Below, piece by piece: positions 44,400-59,248 of a DNA stretch of 64,000 bases. The position numbers were made by a program, and so were the translations under genes. Position 1 is the first letter of the stretch. Each line of letters starts with the position of its first letter. Origin of the DNA: Piliocolobus tephrosceles (taxonomy: Eukaryota > Chordata > Mammalia > Primates > Cercopithecidae). Under the pieces are notes generated by a model. The model made no database searches. It was not told the origin of the DNA and worked only from the letters and a program-made list of their open reading frames with translations. The DNA lies in contig NC_045452.1 of NCBI RefSeq assembly GCF_002776525.5, positions 28,855,091 through 28,919,090 of the forward strand, written 5' to 3'.

Positions 44400-45258
44400 T
44401 TTAAAAACAGCTTTATTGAGATTCAGTTTAGAAACCATAACTTTTACCCACTTAGAGTGTAAAGTTGAAAGATTTTTAGACTATTTGGAGGAGTGTAACC
44501 ATCAGCACATTTGATTTTAGAATATTTTCATCATCCCCAAAAGAAATCCTGTACCCATTGGCAGTCACTCCCCATCCTTCCCTCTTCTCCTATCCACTAG
44601 CCCCAGGCAGCCTCTCATCTGCGTTTTGTGTCTGTGGATTTGCCTCTCTGGACATTTCACGTGAGTGGAATTACATGTGCCTGGCTTCTTCCACTCAGCA
44701 TCATGGTTTCAAGGTTCATCCACGCAATGTGAATCAGTATTTCCTTCATTCTGTAGCCAGGTAGCGGCCCCTGGTACGGACACAGCACATGTGTTTTCCA
44801 CTCATCCATCGATGGACATTTGGATTGTTTTCATTTTTTGACTAATACTGTTTCCATTTTTGACTAATATTTTGACTAACAGGAATGACATTGCTGTGAA
44901 TATTCATGTACGAGTCTTCGTGTGGATGTGTGTTTCCTTTTATCTTGGTATATAACTGGGAGCATTGCTGGGTCACGTGGTGACTCTGTGTTTAACCTTT
45001 TGAGTTACCTTTTGTTTGCTGGACCGCTTTCCCACGTGGCGGCACCATTTTCCCTGCCCACAGCGGTGTGGGAGGAGCGTAGTTTCCTCTTCCGCAGGAG
45101 TGTGTCCACGTCCTGGTGCGGTGTGGCANNNNNNNNNNGTCGTTTTGTCTTCCCGCAGGAGTGTGTCCACGTCCTGGTGCGATGTGGGAGGAGCATAGTT
45201 TCGTCTTCCCGCAGGAGTGTGTCCACATCCTCATCAACACTTGTCATTATCTTTCACT
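44400..45258 (-). mobile_element. Old L1 3' end (minus strand) with an internal VNTR
   Basis: Very clear reverse-strand L1 3' UTR: 'cagctttattgagattcagt', 'attggcagtcactccccatc', 'gtggatttgcctctctggac', 'ggacatttggattgttttca', 'tgggagcattgctgggtcac' and 'cacttgtcattatcttt'. Confidence 0.88.
45062..45232 (+). repeat. About 62-bp VNTR inside L1, with a 10-N gap
   Basis: Three copies of a block running from 'gcggtgtgggaggagcgtag' to 'gaggagtgtgtccacgtcctggt'-like ends. The middle copy holds the Ns (45129-45138). The parent L1 has this region once. Confidence 0.93.
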
Positions 45259-45690
45259 TTTTTTTTTTAGTTTTGAGGACTTTACTGAACCGTATATTAA
45301 TTTAAAGAGATTAAGTTCTGCTTGTTACTCTCAAACTCGTAAAAACTCAGATAAGAAGGGATGTTGACTATAGAAATTGTTATTTGTAAAGACAAATAAA
45401 TTCCCCAGTGCTGCTGTTTTCCCCATAACCCAGCACACCTGCAGTGTTGACAGCCTTTGTGCCCAGTGCCACATTCACTGTCATAAGAGGGAACTGGGGA
45501 CTGTGTCTCATGCGTGTGTCACGCTTTGCACAGAGAAGCTCAGTGGATTGGAGAAACTCTGTTGAATTGGATCCCTACAGAAAGCTTTTGTGTTTACAGA
45601 GCACTTTGTTAATGTTTGTTGAAACATTGAAACAATATAGAATTCTTATTTATTTTTTGAAGTTAATATTATGTTATTTATTCATTTAGT
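45259..45690. other. Unassigned intron sequence
   Basis: AT-rich; no recognised element. Confidence 0.4.
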
Positions 45691-46001
45691 TTTTTGAGAT
45701 GGAGTCTTGCTCCATTGCCCCGGCTGGGATTACAGGCCTGAGCCACTCATGAGTGAGTGAGCACGATCTCAGCTCACTGCGGCCTCCGCCTCCCAGGTTC
45801 AAGTGATTCTCCTGCCTCAGCCTCCTGAGTAGCTGGGATTACAGGTGCGTGTCACCATGCCCAGCTAATTTTTGTATTTTTCGTAGAGACGGGGTTTTAC
45901 CATATTGGCCAGGCTGGTCTTGAGCTCCTGACCTCAAGTGATTCACCTGCCTTGGCCTCCCAAAGTGCTGGGATTACAGGCATGAGCCACTGTGCCTGGC
46001 C
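45691..46001 (-). repeat. Alu (minus strand) with an internal rearrangement
   Basis: After 'ttgccccggctgg' the expected 'agtgcagtgg' is replaced by 'gattacaggcctgagccac' plus 'tcatgagtgagtgagc', then normal Alu resumes at 'acgatctcagctcactgc'. The inserted text is the Alu's own terminal motif. Confidence 0.93.
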
Positions 46002-46010
46002 ACTATGTTA

Positions 46011-48190
46011 TTATTTTTTTAACTTTAAAGTTCAAGGGTACATGTACAGGTTTTTTATATAGGTAAATTGTGAGTCACAGGGGTTTGGTGTACCTATTAT
46101 TCAGTTACCCAGGTAATAACCATATACCCCATAGGTAGTTTCTCGAATCTCACCCTCCTACCACTCTCCATCCTCAGGCAGGCCCTGGTGTCCATTGTTT
46201 GCTTCTTTGGTTCCATGTGTACTCAATATTTAGCTCCCACTTATAAGTGAGAACATGCAGTAGTTGGTTTTCTGTGCCTGCATTGGTTCTTTTAGGATAA
46301 TGGCCTCTACCTCCACCCATGTTGCCGCAAAGGACATGATCTTGTTCTTTTTTATTGTTGAATAGTATTCCATAGTGTATATGTACCACATTTTCTTTAT
46401 CCAGTCCACCACTGATGGACATTTAGGTTGATGTCATATTTTTTGCTATTGTAAGTAGTGCTGTGATGAATATACATGTGTATGTGTCTTTATGGTGGGG
46501 TGATTGATATTCCTTTGGGTGTATACCCAATAATGGGATTGCTGGGTTGAATAGTAGTTCTGTTTTAAGTTATTAGAGAATTCGCCAAACTGATTTCCAC
46601 AGTGGCTGAACTATTTACATTCTTACTAGCAGTGTAAAAGCATTTCCTTTTGTCTACAACCTCCACAGCACCTGTTATTTTTGACTTTTCAATAATAGTC
46701 TTTCTGACTGGTGTGTCATGGTATCTCATTGTGGTTTTCATTTGCATCTCTCTAATGATTAGTGATGGGCATTTTTGATATGCTTGTTGGCCACGTATGT
46801 GTCTTTTTTTTGAAAAGTGTCTGTGTCCTTTGCCTACTTTTTAATGGGGTTGTGTTTTGCTTATTAAGTTCCTTATAGATTCTGACCTATAGATATTAGA
46901 CCTTTGTTGGATGCATAGTTTGCAAATATTTTCTCCTGTAAGTTGTATGTTTACTCTGTTGATAGTTTCTTTTGCTGTGTAGAAGCTCTTTAGTGTAATT
47001 AAGTCCCATTTGTTAATTTTTGTTTTTGTTGCAATTGCTTTTGCCATCTTGGTCATGAAATCTTTGCCAGGGTCTGTGTCCAGAGTGGTATTTCCTTACG
47101 TTATCTTCCAGGGTATTTACAGTTTTAGATTTTACATTTAAGTCTTGAATCTATCTTGAGTTGATTTTGGTATAACAAAGGGGTCTAGTTTCAATCTTCT
47201 GTGTATGGCTAACCAGTTATCCCAGCACCATTTATTGAATAGGGAGTCCTTTCCCCATTGCTTGTTTTTGTCGACTTTGTCGAAGATCAGATGGCTGTAA
47301 ATGTGTAGCTTTATTTCTGGGCTCTCTGTCCTGTTCCATTGGTCTATGGGTCTGTTTTTGTTACTGTGCCATGTTACTAGTGCCATGCTGTTTCTGTTAC
47401 TGTAGCCTTCAAGTATAGTTTCAAGTATATTCACAAGTGTGAATATTGTGATGCCTCCAGCTTTGTTCTTTTTGCTTTGGATTGCTTTGGCTGTTCAGGT
47501 TCTTTTTTTATTCCTCGTGAAATTTAAAATAGTTTTTTTTTCCTAATTCTGCAAAAAATGTCATTTATTGGTAGTTTAATAGGAATAGCACTGAGTTTGT
47601 AAATTGCTTTGGGCAGTGTGGCCATTTTAACGATAGTGATTCTTCCTATCCATGAGCATAGAGTAGTTTTCTATTTGTATATTCCTCTCGATTTTTTGAG
47701 CACTGTTTCGTAATTCTCGCTATACAGATCTTATATGTACCTGGTTAGCTGTATTCCTAGGTGTTTTATTCTTTTTGTGGCTGTTGTAAATGGGATTGCA
47801 TTCTTGATTTGGCTCTCAGCTTGGACACTGTTGGTGTATAGAAATGCTACTGCTTTTTGTACATTGATTTTTGTATTCTAAAACTTAAGCTATCAGATCT
47901 AGGAGCTTTTGGGCAGCGACTATGGGTTTTTCTAGGTATAGAATCATATTGACTGCAAACAATTTGATTTTCTCTCTTCCTATGGGTTGCCTTTTATTTC
48001 TTTCTCTCGCCTGATTGCTTTGGCAAGGACTTCCAGTACTATGTTGAATAGGAGCTTTGAGAGTGGGCATCCTTGTCTTGTTCCGGTTTTCAAGGGGAAT
48101 GCTTCCAGCTTTTGCCCATTCAGTGTGCTGTTGATTGTGGGTTTGTCATAATTGGCTCTTACTGTTTTGAAGTATGTTCCTTCAATGTTA
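46011..48190 (-). mobile_element. L1 (minus strand), 3' UTR and about 2 kb of ORF2, 5' truncated
   Basis: The poly-T run before 46018 is the tail, then 'aaagttcaagggtacatgta', 'cttataagtgagaacatgca', 'tccatggtgtat'-type text, 'gtatacccaataatgggatt' and 'gctttattgaatagggagtcc'-type text follow the L1 order on the reverse strand. Reverse-strand frames of 60-100 codons are broken ORF2 pieces. Best explained as a primate-to-mammalian-age L1; the subfamily is uncertain. Confidence 0.92.
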
Positions 48191-49512
48191 CAGAGTAATG
48201 TAAAAGCATGGCTTTTAAATACTTAACAGAAACAGTATAGAGATACTGGAAGACATAGGTAAGTTATGAAGGAAGCAATTAAAATACTTGGCCATCCCAC
48301 TGTTGAGAAGACTTATGAAAGCCTGTCTCCTCACCGTGCTGCCTCCCCTTTGATTAAGATCCTTTCTCCCCACGCAGCCACACTGGGAGGGCTGGAGAAG
48401 GGTCTCCCTACTTTCTCTGCTCCCAAGAGACCAGTGGCTATCTGCATGGGGAGACTCCTGGGCTCTACTTCAGTTCCTTGGGGGTGGTATCATGGCATCA
48501 CCTCTGTGTGGCAAGCAGTGTGAGTCTGGGCCCTTCCCATCTCTTACCCCGCCTGGGGCTGGGCCTCTAAGCTAGCCTGGGTCTCTTATCTAGGCTGCTA
48601 GGGTCCCAGTGTCTAGGTCTGGGCTGGGAGAAAGGAGGACTCATCCAGCCCAGAGCCTGAACTGTGGTTCCAGCCCGTCCTTTGCACCAGGGTGCTGGGC
48701 ACTTGCCCGCTCAGTGCTCACTCAGGGGTTACTGTCCTGTGTGTGACCACCAGGCAGCCGCCGTACCACTGTGCATAAGCAGCTGTTTTCTGTATTTCCT
48801 GTAAGTCTTTTTTTCTATGCATTGTGTTTACATAGTCGAGTGCATATTATCTATAACATTTGTGTCATGTTTTTTCCCCATTTAACCTTATAATATAAGC
48901 TTTTCCTTCTATTAAGAAATCTTTATAGAAGTGATTTCTACCTTCTGTACATAATACTCTATTGAGATCATGTAGCATAATTTCTGAAACCATCCAGTGT
49001 TGGTGAATTTTTTTTAGTTTTTCTTTCCTTTAGGCAGGGTGTAATTTTTAAGTAAAGCCCGCACTTTTCAAACAGTGACTGTCATATTACTTTTAAGTAT
49101 GTTAAATTTGATTTTGAATTAAGGAGTATTATTCCATCACCTTGAATTCCACAGTTTAAGCAGAAAATTGTATTTTAGCTTAAACATTTTTAGCAGAGCA
49201 AGAAACAAAGAAGTATTTGCCCCCCCCAATCTTTGATGTCTCCATGCTATTTAAATGTAGAAACCATCTTGACTGAGTACTTTGGACTGATAACTCGGAC
49301 TGACTGGTTGTTGGTTGTGCTGCAGGGGAGCAGTAGGACCACATTTTGGAAGGTGAAGAGTGTTTTACAAGGGATTCTTACTGTCAGGAGGTTTAATATC
49401 TAATTGACTTGATTCTCTTTGTCATTTTCCCATAAATTACTCTTGAAAGCAAATGTGCAATGGGTTGGGAATAAACAGCGCATTTACTTAAGAACATTAG
49501 GAATATTTATTT
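48191..49512. other. Unassigned intron sequence
   Basis: 48250-48780 is GC-richer and looks single-copy or an unrecognised LTR. 48790-49010 is AT-rich and perhaps ancient L1. No exon-like segment. Confidence 0.4.
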
Positions 49513-49799
49513 TGCCGGGCACGGTGGCTCATGCCTATAATCCCAGCACTTTGGGAGGCCGAGGTGGGCGGATTACCTGAGGTTAGGAGTTCAAGACCAG
49601 CCTGACCAACATGGTGAAACCCCATCTCTACTAAAAATACAAAAATTAGCCGAGTGTGGTGGCACGTGCCTGTAATCCCAGCTGCTTGGGAGGCTGAGGC
49701 AGGATAATTGCTTGAACCCAGGAGGCGGAGGTTGCAGTGAGCCAAGATTGTGCATTGCACTCCAGCCTGGGCAACAAGAGTGAAACTCCATCTCAAAAA
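49513..49799 (+). repeat. Alu (plus strand)
   Basis: 'gccgggcacggtggctcatg' to 'ctccatctcaaaaaa'. Confidence 0.95.
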
Positions 49800-50760
49800 A
49801 TATTTTTTTATATTCCTGTTTGTAAGTCAAATTCTTGAAGTATAGATTGTTCTTAAACATGTAGTTGCCCAGAGAGGACATTCTAGCATATGGTTCCTGG
49901 AGCTGGAGGACTGCTAGAGCTGTGATCCGTGTGCAGTTGGGACGGCAGGTAAAATCCCCACAGCCAGTGGGACACATGAGAGGAATAATGCAGAGAACAC
50001 GCTCGCAGCTGGTGGATTTTAGCAGCACAGTCATTCTTTTGCCTATTTCCATTATCAGAGTATTACTAGGGCTTTGAGTGACAGTTAGGGAAGGAAGAAC
50101 TGGTGCTAGTTTCTCATTGATAAGTTATAGCTTTAGAATGATTTGTTTTAGCTTTCCATTGTTTGCATTTAAATTTCACTTCACTCTACCTTGTTTTTCT
50201 GTGTTGTCTCAAGCAAGTCTGCTGCCAAATACATCCTTTGCCTGACTTCCTTGAATGTTCCTCACAGCTTAGGTGCTTTTGTGCTCCACAGTTAATCTCA
50301 GAAACATTGAAAGGTGAAAACCAAAGCATCTGAGCATAGCACATTTTCTATGGCAGTTCTAGGCCCACATGAGACAAGCAGAGAGCTCCCTGGGGTTGCC
50401 CGTGGGTAGAATAGCAAAGTGGAAGTGCTTGGCTTTGCAGCCCCTGAACTGACAGTACAGGTGCCACATCTTTCCATTGCCCATGACTCATATATATTCA
50501 TTTTTTCTAGTTAAAAACGTTGTGGAAATAATTAGGGTAATGGACCTACCGTTTAAAAAATTGGAAAGTTTAATAACAATATGGCTTTGCCATCCCAGAA
50601 GCTGTCACTTGAACATTTGGCTAATTTTTTCTGGCCTTTTGCTCTATAGATTCTTTTCCATAGTAGCTGTTATGTTATACATGCACATTTCAGTATTGCT
50701 TTTTGCTGAGTATCTAACCATTTTCCAGTGTCATTCAACATTTTTAAAAAATACGTTTTT
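49800..50760. other. Single-copy-looking intron
   Basis: No recognised repeat until the L1 begins. Confidence 0.4.
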
Positions 50761-53700
50761 TAAAAGTAGAACATACTACTTTCAATAATGGCTAGAGAAA
50801 TGAGACAAACCAGCAAGAAACTAGAAGAATAAACAACACAGAAAACCAGCTAGATCTAGTAGATATCCACAGAGCACTGCACCCAACCGCAGCAGGATAC
50901 ATGTTCCTCTCAAGTGCTTGTGGGGCATTCTCTTGAACAGACCATATGCTGGGCCATAAAACCAGCCTTAATACTTTTGAGAAGATGGAGATTATACAAA
51001 GTGTGTTCTTTGACCACAGTGTCATTAAGTTAGAAGCCAGTAACAGAAGGAAATTTGAAGAAAATGACAAATACGTAGACATTTTAGAACATACCCTAAA
51101 TAACCAGTGGGTCAAAGACAAAATTGTAAGGGAAATTAGAAATTGCGATGAAGAAAATGAAAACACAATATATCAGCACTTACAGGATGCAGTTAAAGCA
51201 GTGATCCAAGAGAAATTTATAGTTGTAACAGACTATATTAAAAAAGACCTCAAATCATTAACTTTCCACTTTCAGAAACTTAGAAGGGTAAAATAAAGCC
51301 AAAACAAACAGAAGGGAGAAAATAATGAAGACTAGAACAGATATAAGTGAAACAGACTTGTAACTAGACTGACCAGAGAGAGAGAGGGAGAAAACTCAAG
51401 TTATTACATTCATGAGAAATTTTAGAAATACACAGCATTAAAGTAATACTATGAACAACTCTACAAACTAGGCAGTGTATATGAAACAAAGAAACTCCTA
51501 GAAACACACAAATTGCCAAAACTGACTGTGCTGGTTAATTTTGTGCCAACTTGGCTGGGCTCTGGTGCCCTGTTGTTTGGTCCAACACCAGTCTATTTGT
51601 AGCTGCAGTGTAGAGATATTTTAGATGTGATGAACGTTTAGGTCGGTGGACTTTGAGTAGAGTGGATTACCCTCCACAGTGTAGGTGGGTCTCCTAATCT
51701 AATCAGGCCTTGAGCTCGAAGACTGAAGTTTCTTGAAGAAGTGGGAATTCTTCTCAAGACTGCATCATGGGAAATCCTGATTGAGTTCCTAGCCTGCTGG
51801 CCCACCCTACAGATTTCAGACTTGCCAATCCCTACAATTGTGTGAGCCAGTTCCACAAAATAAGTCTCTGTTTGAGACTGAATTAATTATTAAGAATTTA
51901 AAATTAATAATGAACTAATTTTCATCAATTTAAATAATGTTAAGGTAACTTGTTATTCGTGTTAGTGAAATAATAATTTCAAAAATCCACAAAATCGTAG
52001 GACTAGATGACTTCGCTTGTGAATTTGATCAAATGTTTAACAAAGATTTAACACTATTTCTTCATAGACTCTTTCAAAAAATAGAATAGGAGGGAACCCT
52101 TTTCACCTCATTCTATGAAGCCAGTATTACTCTGAGACCAAAGTGAGGTGAAGACATAACACAGAAAGAAAAAGATAGAACAGTATTCCTTATCACAATG
52201 GACTTAAAAATCCTCAGCAAAGTCCTAACAAACTGAATCTAGCAACATCTTGAAAGGATTAGGCATTATTACAAGTGGAATTTATCTCAGGAATGCTGGG
52301 ATGGTTCAACATTTGAAAATCAATCCGTGTAACACACTGTATTAACAGAGTAAAGGACAAAAACTACATGGTCATCTCAGTTGATATGGAGAAAGCATTT
52401 GACAAAATCCAACACCCTTTTATGAGAAAAATATTCAACAAACTAGGGATAGAAGAGAACTTCCTCTCTAATAAAGGCTTCCATGAAAATTCCATGACTA
52501 ATATCATGCTTAGTTTAAAAGACAAAGTTTTCCCCCTAAGATCAGGAGTAAGATACGGATGTCTACTTTCTCCACTTCTATTTTAGTATTGGTTCTAGCT
52601 AAGGCACTTAAGCCTGAAAATGAAACAAAAGTCATCCAGAATGGAAAAAAATAAAACTTATATTTGTAGATGACAGGATCTTGTACGTAGAAAATCCCCG
52701 AGGAATCCACTAGAAAACTATGAAAGCTTATAAACCAATTCAGGTTGGTAGGATGCAAGATCAAGATAAAAAAATCAGTTACATTTTTATGCACTTGCAA
52801 TGAAATATTTAAAAATGGAACTGGGAAAATCCACTTACACCAGAAAGAATAAGATAGTTAGACATAAGTTTAGCAAGAGAAGTGCAAGATTCGCACTCTG
52901 AAAACTACAAAATGCTGTTGAAATAAATGAAAGAAGATCTAAATAAATGGAAAGGCATCCAATGTTTATGGATTGGACACCTAATATTGTTAGGGTGGCG
53001 TTCGTCCTCGAATTGACGTAAAGATGCAGTGTAATCCCTGTCAAAGCCTACATGGCTTCTTAGCAGAAATTGTCGAGCTTGTCTTACAATTCATTTGGGA
53101 ATTAGAAGAACCCAGAATAGCCATAACAGTCTCAAAAAAGAGAAACAAAGATTAGGACTCATGCATTCTGGTGTCAGAATTTATTACAAAGCTGCATTAG
53201 TTAAGACTGTGATGCTGCCATGTGGGTAGACACGTAGATCGGTGGAATAGAATTGAGAGGCCAAAGATAAACCTTCATATTTTTGGTCAGTTGATTTCTG
53301 ACAAAAATGCCAAGTGAATTCAATGAGGAAATTTGTGTTCTCTAACCAGTAGTCCTGGGATGGTTATTAGACACTGAAATACGAAACGATGAAGTTCCAC
53401 TCCTGCCTCTCCGTAGACACAAAAAATAAAGTGAATCATGACCTAAATGTAAGAGCTGAAATCAGAACTCTTAAAGAAAAACATGAGGAAATCTTCATGA
53501 CCTTGGGTTAGGCCATGGTTTCTGAGATATAACAGCAAAAGGGACAAAGGATAGATAAATTGGAATTCATCAAAATGAAAACTTCCGTGTTACAAATAAT
53601 ACTCTCAAGAATATGAAAAAAAACATTCCCCAGAATGGGAGAAAATGTTTGCAAATCATATATCTGAAAAGAGACTCATATCTAGTATGTGCAAAGAACT

Positions 53701-54130
53701 CATACAACTCAGTATTAAGACAAACCTAATTTTAAAATGGGCAACGTGTTTGAATAGATAATTTCTCCAGAGAAAATCTACAAGTGAGCAATAAATATAT
53801 GAAAAGATGACCAACATCATTAATCATTAGGGAATACAAATCAGAAGCCACAGTGTGATACCACTTCACACCCACAAGGATGGCTACTATCAAAAAGATG
53901 AACAATAACAATTTAACAATTACAAATGTTGGCAAGGACGTGGAGAAATTAGAATGGGGGGGCTGGGAGATTGACTGTTAATGGGTACAGAGTTTCTTCT
54001 GGGGGGAGGCAAAATGTTGTAAAATTAGATTGTAGTGGTGGTTACCCAACTTAGTGAATATCTGAAAAACCACTTTAAATAATTTAATTATGTGGTATGT
54101 GAATTATATCTCAGTTAAGCATTAAAAAAG
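50761..54130 (+). mobile_element. Long old L1 (plus strand), ORF2 and 3' region, split by an LTR
   Basis: From 'gacaaaccagcaagaaacta' through ORF2 text such as 'agatatccacagagcactgc', 'ccatatgctgggccataaaa', 'gttgatatggagaaagcatt' (52380, reverse-transcriptase region), 'ggcatccaatgtttatggat'-like text, 'gtgataccacttcacaccc' and 'gtgaattatatctcagttaa' at the end. There are many stops and frameshifts. The insertion at 51528-51893 divides it. Confidence 0.92.
51528..51893 (+). mobile_element. LTR or LTR-like element inside L1 (ERVL type, LTR33-like)
   Basis: Starts 'tgtgctggttaattttgtgc' and continues 'caacttggctgggc', 'ttgagtagagtggattaccc', 'gtgagccagttccacaaaat' and 'aagtctctgttt'. A short direct repeat actga flanks it (near 51523 and 51880). 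The family name is from memory. Confidence 0.6.
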
Positions 54131-55424
54131 AAAGTGGAAGCTCATTATTCTGTTGTAAGGAGATGTAATTGGCAGTTTTCTATCGACAAACGTTGTGTAG
54201 TTTCTGCTTTTTCACTGTTGATAATGCACGTGGTGGCTGCATAAACAAATCCTTGATTGTGTTTTGGATTGGTTTTGGGATGCATTCTTAGAAGAGGCGT
54301 CACTGAATCGATGGCTATGAGTATTTTTAGGTCTGGATAACATTTGCTAGGTTGTTTTCCAGAAAGAAATGAATATGTATATTCTTACCACCATGTGAGA
54401 GAGTGCCATCTTACCCTATCTTTGGTATTTTCGTTACCTTAATTATTAATAGGTCTTTGATTGGCTTGACAGGAAAAACATCTGTGTCTGTGTGCTTACA
54501 GATGTACCTCATTCATGGATAGATGCTTTAGTATTCACACGCAAGGCTGCTTTCCACATGGGCACGAGCTCAAAGATGCTAAGTGACTCAGTGAATTGAA
54601 GAGCCAGGAGCAATTAATACACTCTCCAGTACTGACATGTGAGTTTTCAACCTAAAGGTACCTTATTCAACTGATCTGATTAAAAAGTCAGCAAAGACAA
54701 GGGTGTGTGTGTGTGTGTGCGCGCGTGTATGCATGCATATGTGTGCTAAAACAACAGTTGAACAATTGGGTTGGAACCCGGGGACTGCAGGCCTCGTACT
54801 TAGAGTGGGAGAAGCAAGCATGTGCCCAGTGGCTCCCTGGACCTGGTGTGCTGGGAACTTTACACACACAACTCTGCTCCTCAGCCCCTGAGGTGTGTGT
54901 GGACCCCTTTGGGAGGCAGCAGTAGAGGGCTCAGTTTGGGCCGTTTTATGGAAGTGCAGTGCCTGAGTCAGCATCTTGCAAGTGCCTGATGTACTTCATG
55001 CAGAGGACGATGTTAGTGTTCCTTGTAAACGGTGAGGTGGAACCTGGAGATCATCATAAGCTCCCCAAGCAGCAAGTCAGCCGTTTCTTTGGCCTTGCGC
55101 CTGTTTTTGGGACCTTGCTTTCTGTTTTCTTCATTCCCTGGCTCCTTCTCACTCTCTTCCCCCATCAGACCACGCCGGCCTGCAGTCTGTTCCTGTATTA
55201 CCAACACACTGGTCTTGGTGAAGCATTTTGTATTATAGTATATGACATTTATTGAGTGTTCACTCCAGGCCGAGTGTTATATGCGTATGCTAGTGGATAG
55301 CTTGGGTTAGGTTTTAAAGTGAAATTGTTGGGAGTTAAAACTACTCTCATAGTCCCTGAAGTCAGTAGGACTTGGGGACTCTGATACTCAACATCCAAGA
55401 ATTAACCTGTTTGTTTTTCCTTGC
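54131..55424. other. Intron with a TG repeat
   Basis: 54180-54480 looks like decayed reverse-strand L1 ('gtttgctaggttgttttcc'-like). 54703-54736 is a TG/CG repeat. 55240-55300 resembles a MIR end. The rest is unassigned. Confidence 0.5.
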
Positions 55425-55724
55425 ATTTATTTATTTAGACGGAGTCTTGCTCTGTCCCCCAGGCTGGAGTGCAGTGGCACCATCTCGGCTCACTGCAAGC
55501 TCCACCTCTCAGGTTCACGCCATTCTCCTGCCTCAGCCTCCTGAGTAGCTGGGACTACAGGTGCCCGCCACCACGCCTGGCTAATTTTTTTTTTTTTGGT
55601 ATTTTTAGTAGAGACGGGGTTTCAGTGTGTTAGCCAAGATGGTCTCGATCTCCTGACCTCATGATCCACCTGCCTTGGCCTCCCAAAGTGCTGGGATTAC
55701 AGGCATGAGCCATGGCACCCACCC
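55425..55724 (-). repeat. Alu, AluY-like (minus strand)
   Basis: 'agacggagtcttgctctgtcc', 'gcaagctccacctctcagg' and 'gatctcctgacctcatgatc'; ends 'gagccatggcaccc'. Confidence 0.95.
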
Positions 55725-57669
55725 TTTCCTTGCTTTTAAATCCTGGCTTCCATTTATTTGGAGCCAAAGCCAGTATCTAGTTTAAATGATGTGGGATTAT
55801 GGGGATAAATAAGGGGCTCTCCTTCCTGCCTGCCTTTCTACCTTACACGAATCCACCTAAGCTAAATTTCCAGTTGGATTAACTTCACCGTATATCTCCC
55901 TAATTCTCACAGCAGCCTTGTAAGGTAGATACTACTGCTCTTAGTTTAGAAGAAGGGACCTGGAGAGGTTAAGTGGCTTGTAAGGCCCTACCGTTTCAGT
56001 TCCAGAGTTCTAGTCCCTCCTATTCTACCTCTGGACTGCAGGCAGCTTTGGAAGTCGCTGTCTCAGAGCCTGCCATGGAATTACTTGGTCACGTGGTTTT
56101 TATGCAGCTGGTAGTTAAATCAAAGGATTCCTTTCTCCAGTATCTGGCTTTTCTTAATGATACACAGCCAGAGTTCTTATTCATTTGAATCTGGTCCTCA
56201 AGACTGAGATGTCGGGATTTTTATCCTTGTTAATTTGGACCTTTTCCTTCGGAGAACAAGTTCTATTTCTATGCCACTGAAATGCAGTTTCATGTTTTTC
56301 CCAGTTCATTTTCTTTTTTAACAAATGAGTTTCTCTTCATTTCCAGTTTTAAAATGACAGTCGTTGTTGAAGTGGTTCTGGCTCTAAGAGGAAATAAACC
56401 AACACATACATAAGAGAGATCCTCCCCCTTTTAACCCTCCTTATGTAAATGCCACATATTTTAATATCCAGGACCTTGAGTAATTCAAACCAGCACCTTA
56501 GAAAACTCGTAATACTAAATTCATCCAAGTCGGCTCCAGCCAGCAGAGGGTGTCTGCTTTGTGTTAGGAGTCCTTGTGATTTGGGGGCGGCACCTTTGGG
56601 AATGTCCTGAAGACTGTGGATCCTCTTCTCCCTAGACAGACGCCTGACCCCACCCTTCGATTAAAGTTTCAGAAATTTCATGGACTCTGTTTCCTGGGTC
56701 TGATTCTTAATCCCTTTAACGCCATACCGAGGAGCGTGGTCAAGACTGATCTGACGGAGCTTCATTTTTCATGTGGTTTTCTCCACTCCTGGCTGCTGTT
56801 GCATGTTATACATGATTTTCATTTTGTTCCGAGAAATGTTAATGGACTTTAAAAACTTAATGGCATTTAGTTATGAGATCCTTATGGTATGTTCTGTGAT
56901 CTATTGTTTTCTTTGTATTTCCAATTCAGTGTCACAACCTGGGAAAAACAAATCTCTGCTTACAAATTGATTCATTGTCCAGGAATGTCTTATTCTGATG
57001 TTACGCAGGTTCTTTCCTGGCTCATGCATACCACCATTTGTGCGTTTATAGAAAGTGTAAGTCCTGTGCTAGTCAGAGCAAGACTGTCAGTGAAGATGAC
57101 TGCGACTAGTAATGGGTTCACCGTGTCAGACACTGTGCTAAGCAGATAATCACATTATCCCCTGTAATTCTTAAATGCCCTCTGGCAATATCACCATACG
57201 TTACTGTTGTGATTCCCCCAGGTTGCCTGTCAAGGCCGTGGCGTGGCAGCTCTCCTGGCCCTGGAACTCATGCTTTCTCCACCAGCTTGTCACCTCCAAG
57301 AGTAAAGGCCAGAGAAAGACCTGTTGAGAATTCCGATGTGGTGTTGATTTTTTCTTGTTCATATGTTTGCAATATTTGTCCTTCAGCGTTTGCATTTGTA
57401 TCTATGAGTGACAGTGGTGTGTAGGGTTTTTTGGTGGAGTACCCTTTTCCTCAGGTTTAGGAGTAAATGTTATGCTTGCCTCATAAAAGGAAGTAGGAAG
57501 TTTCCTTCATTTCCCATGGCCGCCTTCCTTTCTCTTCTCCTCCCCATGGTTTTCTACCCATCATGGAGCCTTGGGTGGGTGGTGAGGGGAGATCACCAGT
57601 GGAGATGATTCCTTCTCACTGGCAGTGAGGCATTCTGTCTGAGGATAGGGTTTTAGTGCAGTGTGCGTT
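55725..57669. other. Mostly unassigned intron with MIR-like pieces
   Basis: 55900-55985 ('acagcagccttgtaaggtag', 'ggagaggttaagtggcttg') and 57120-57190 ('actgtgctaagcagataatc') look like MIR fragments. No exon-like segment. Confidence 0.5.

Positions 57670-59248
<1,579 letters not shown>

Noticed and set aside
46174..48070. Several 60-100 codon frames on the minus strand
   Set aside because: Broken L1 ORF2 fragments.
50946..51296. 116-codon open frame resembling a retroelement protein
   Set aside because: It is a surviving piece of L1 ORF2 in a decayed element, not a gene of its own.
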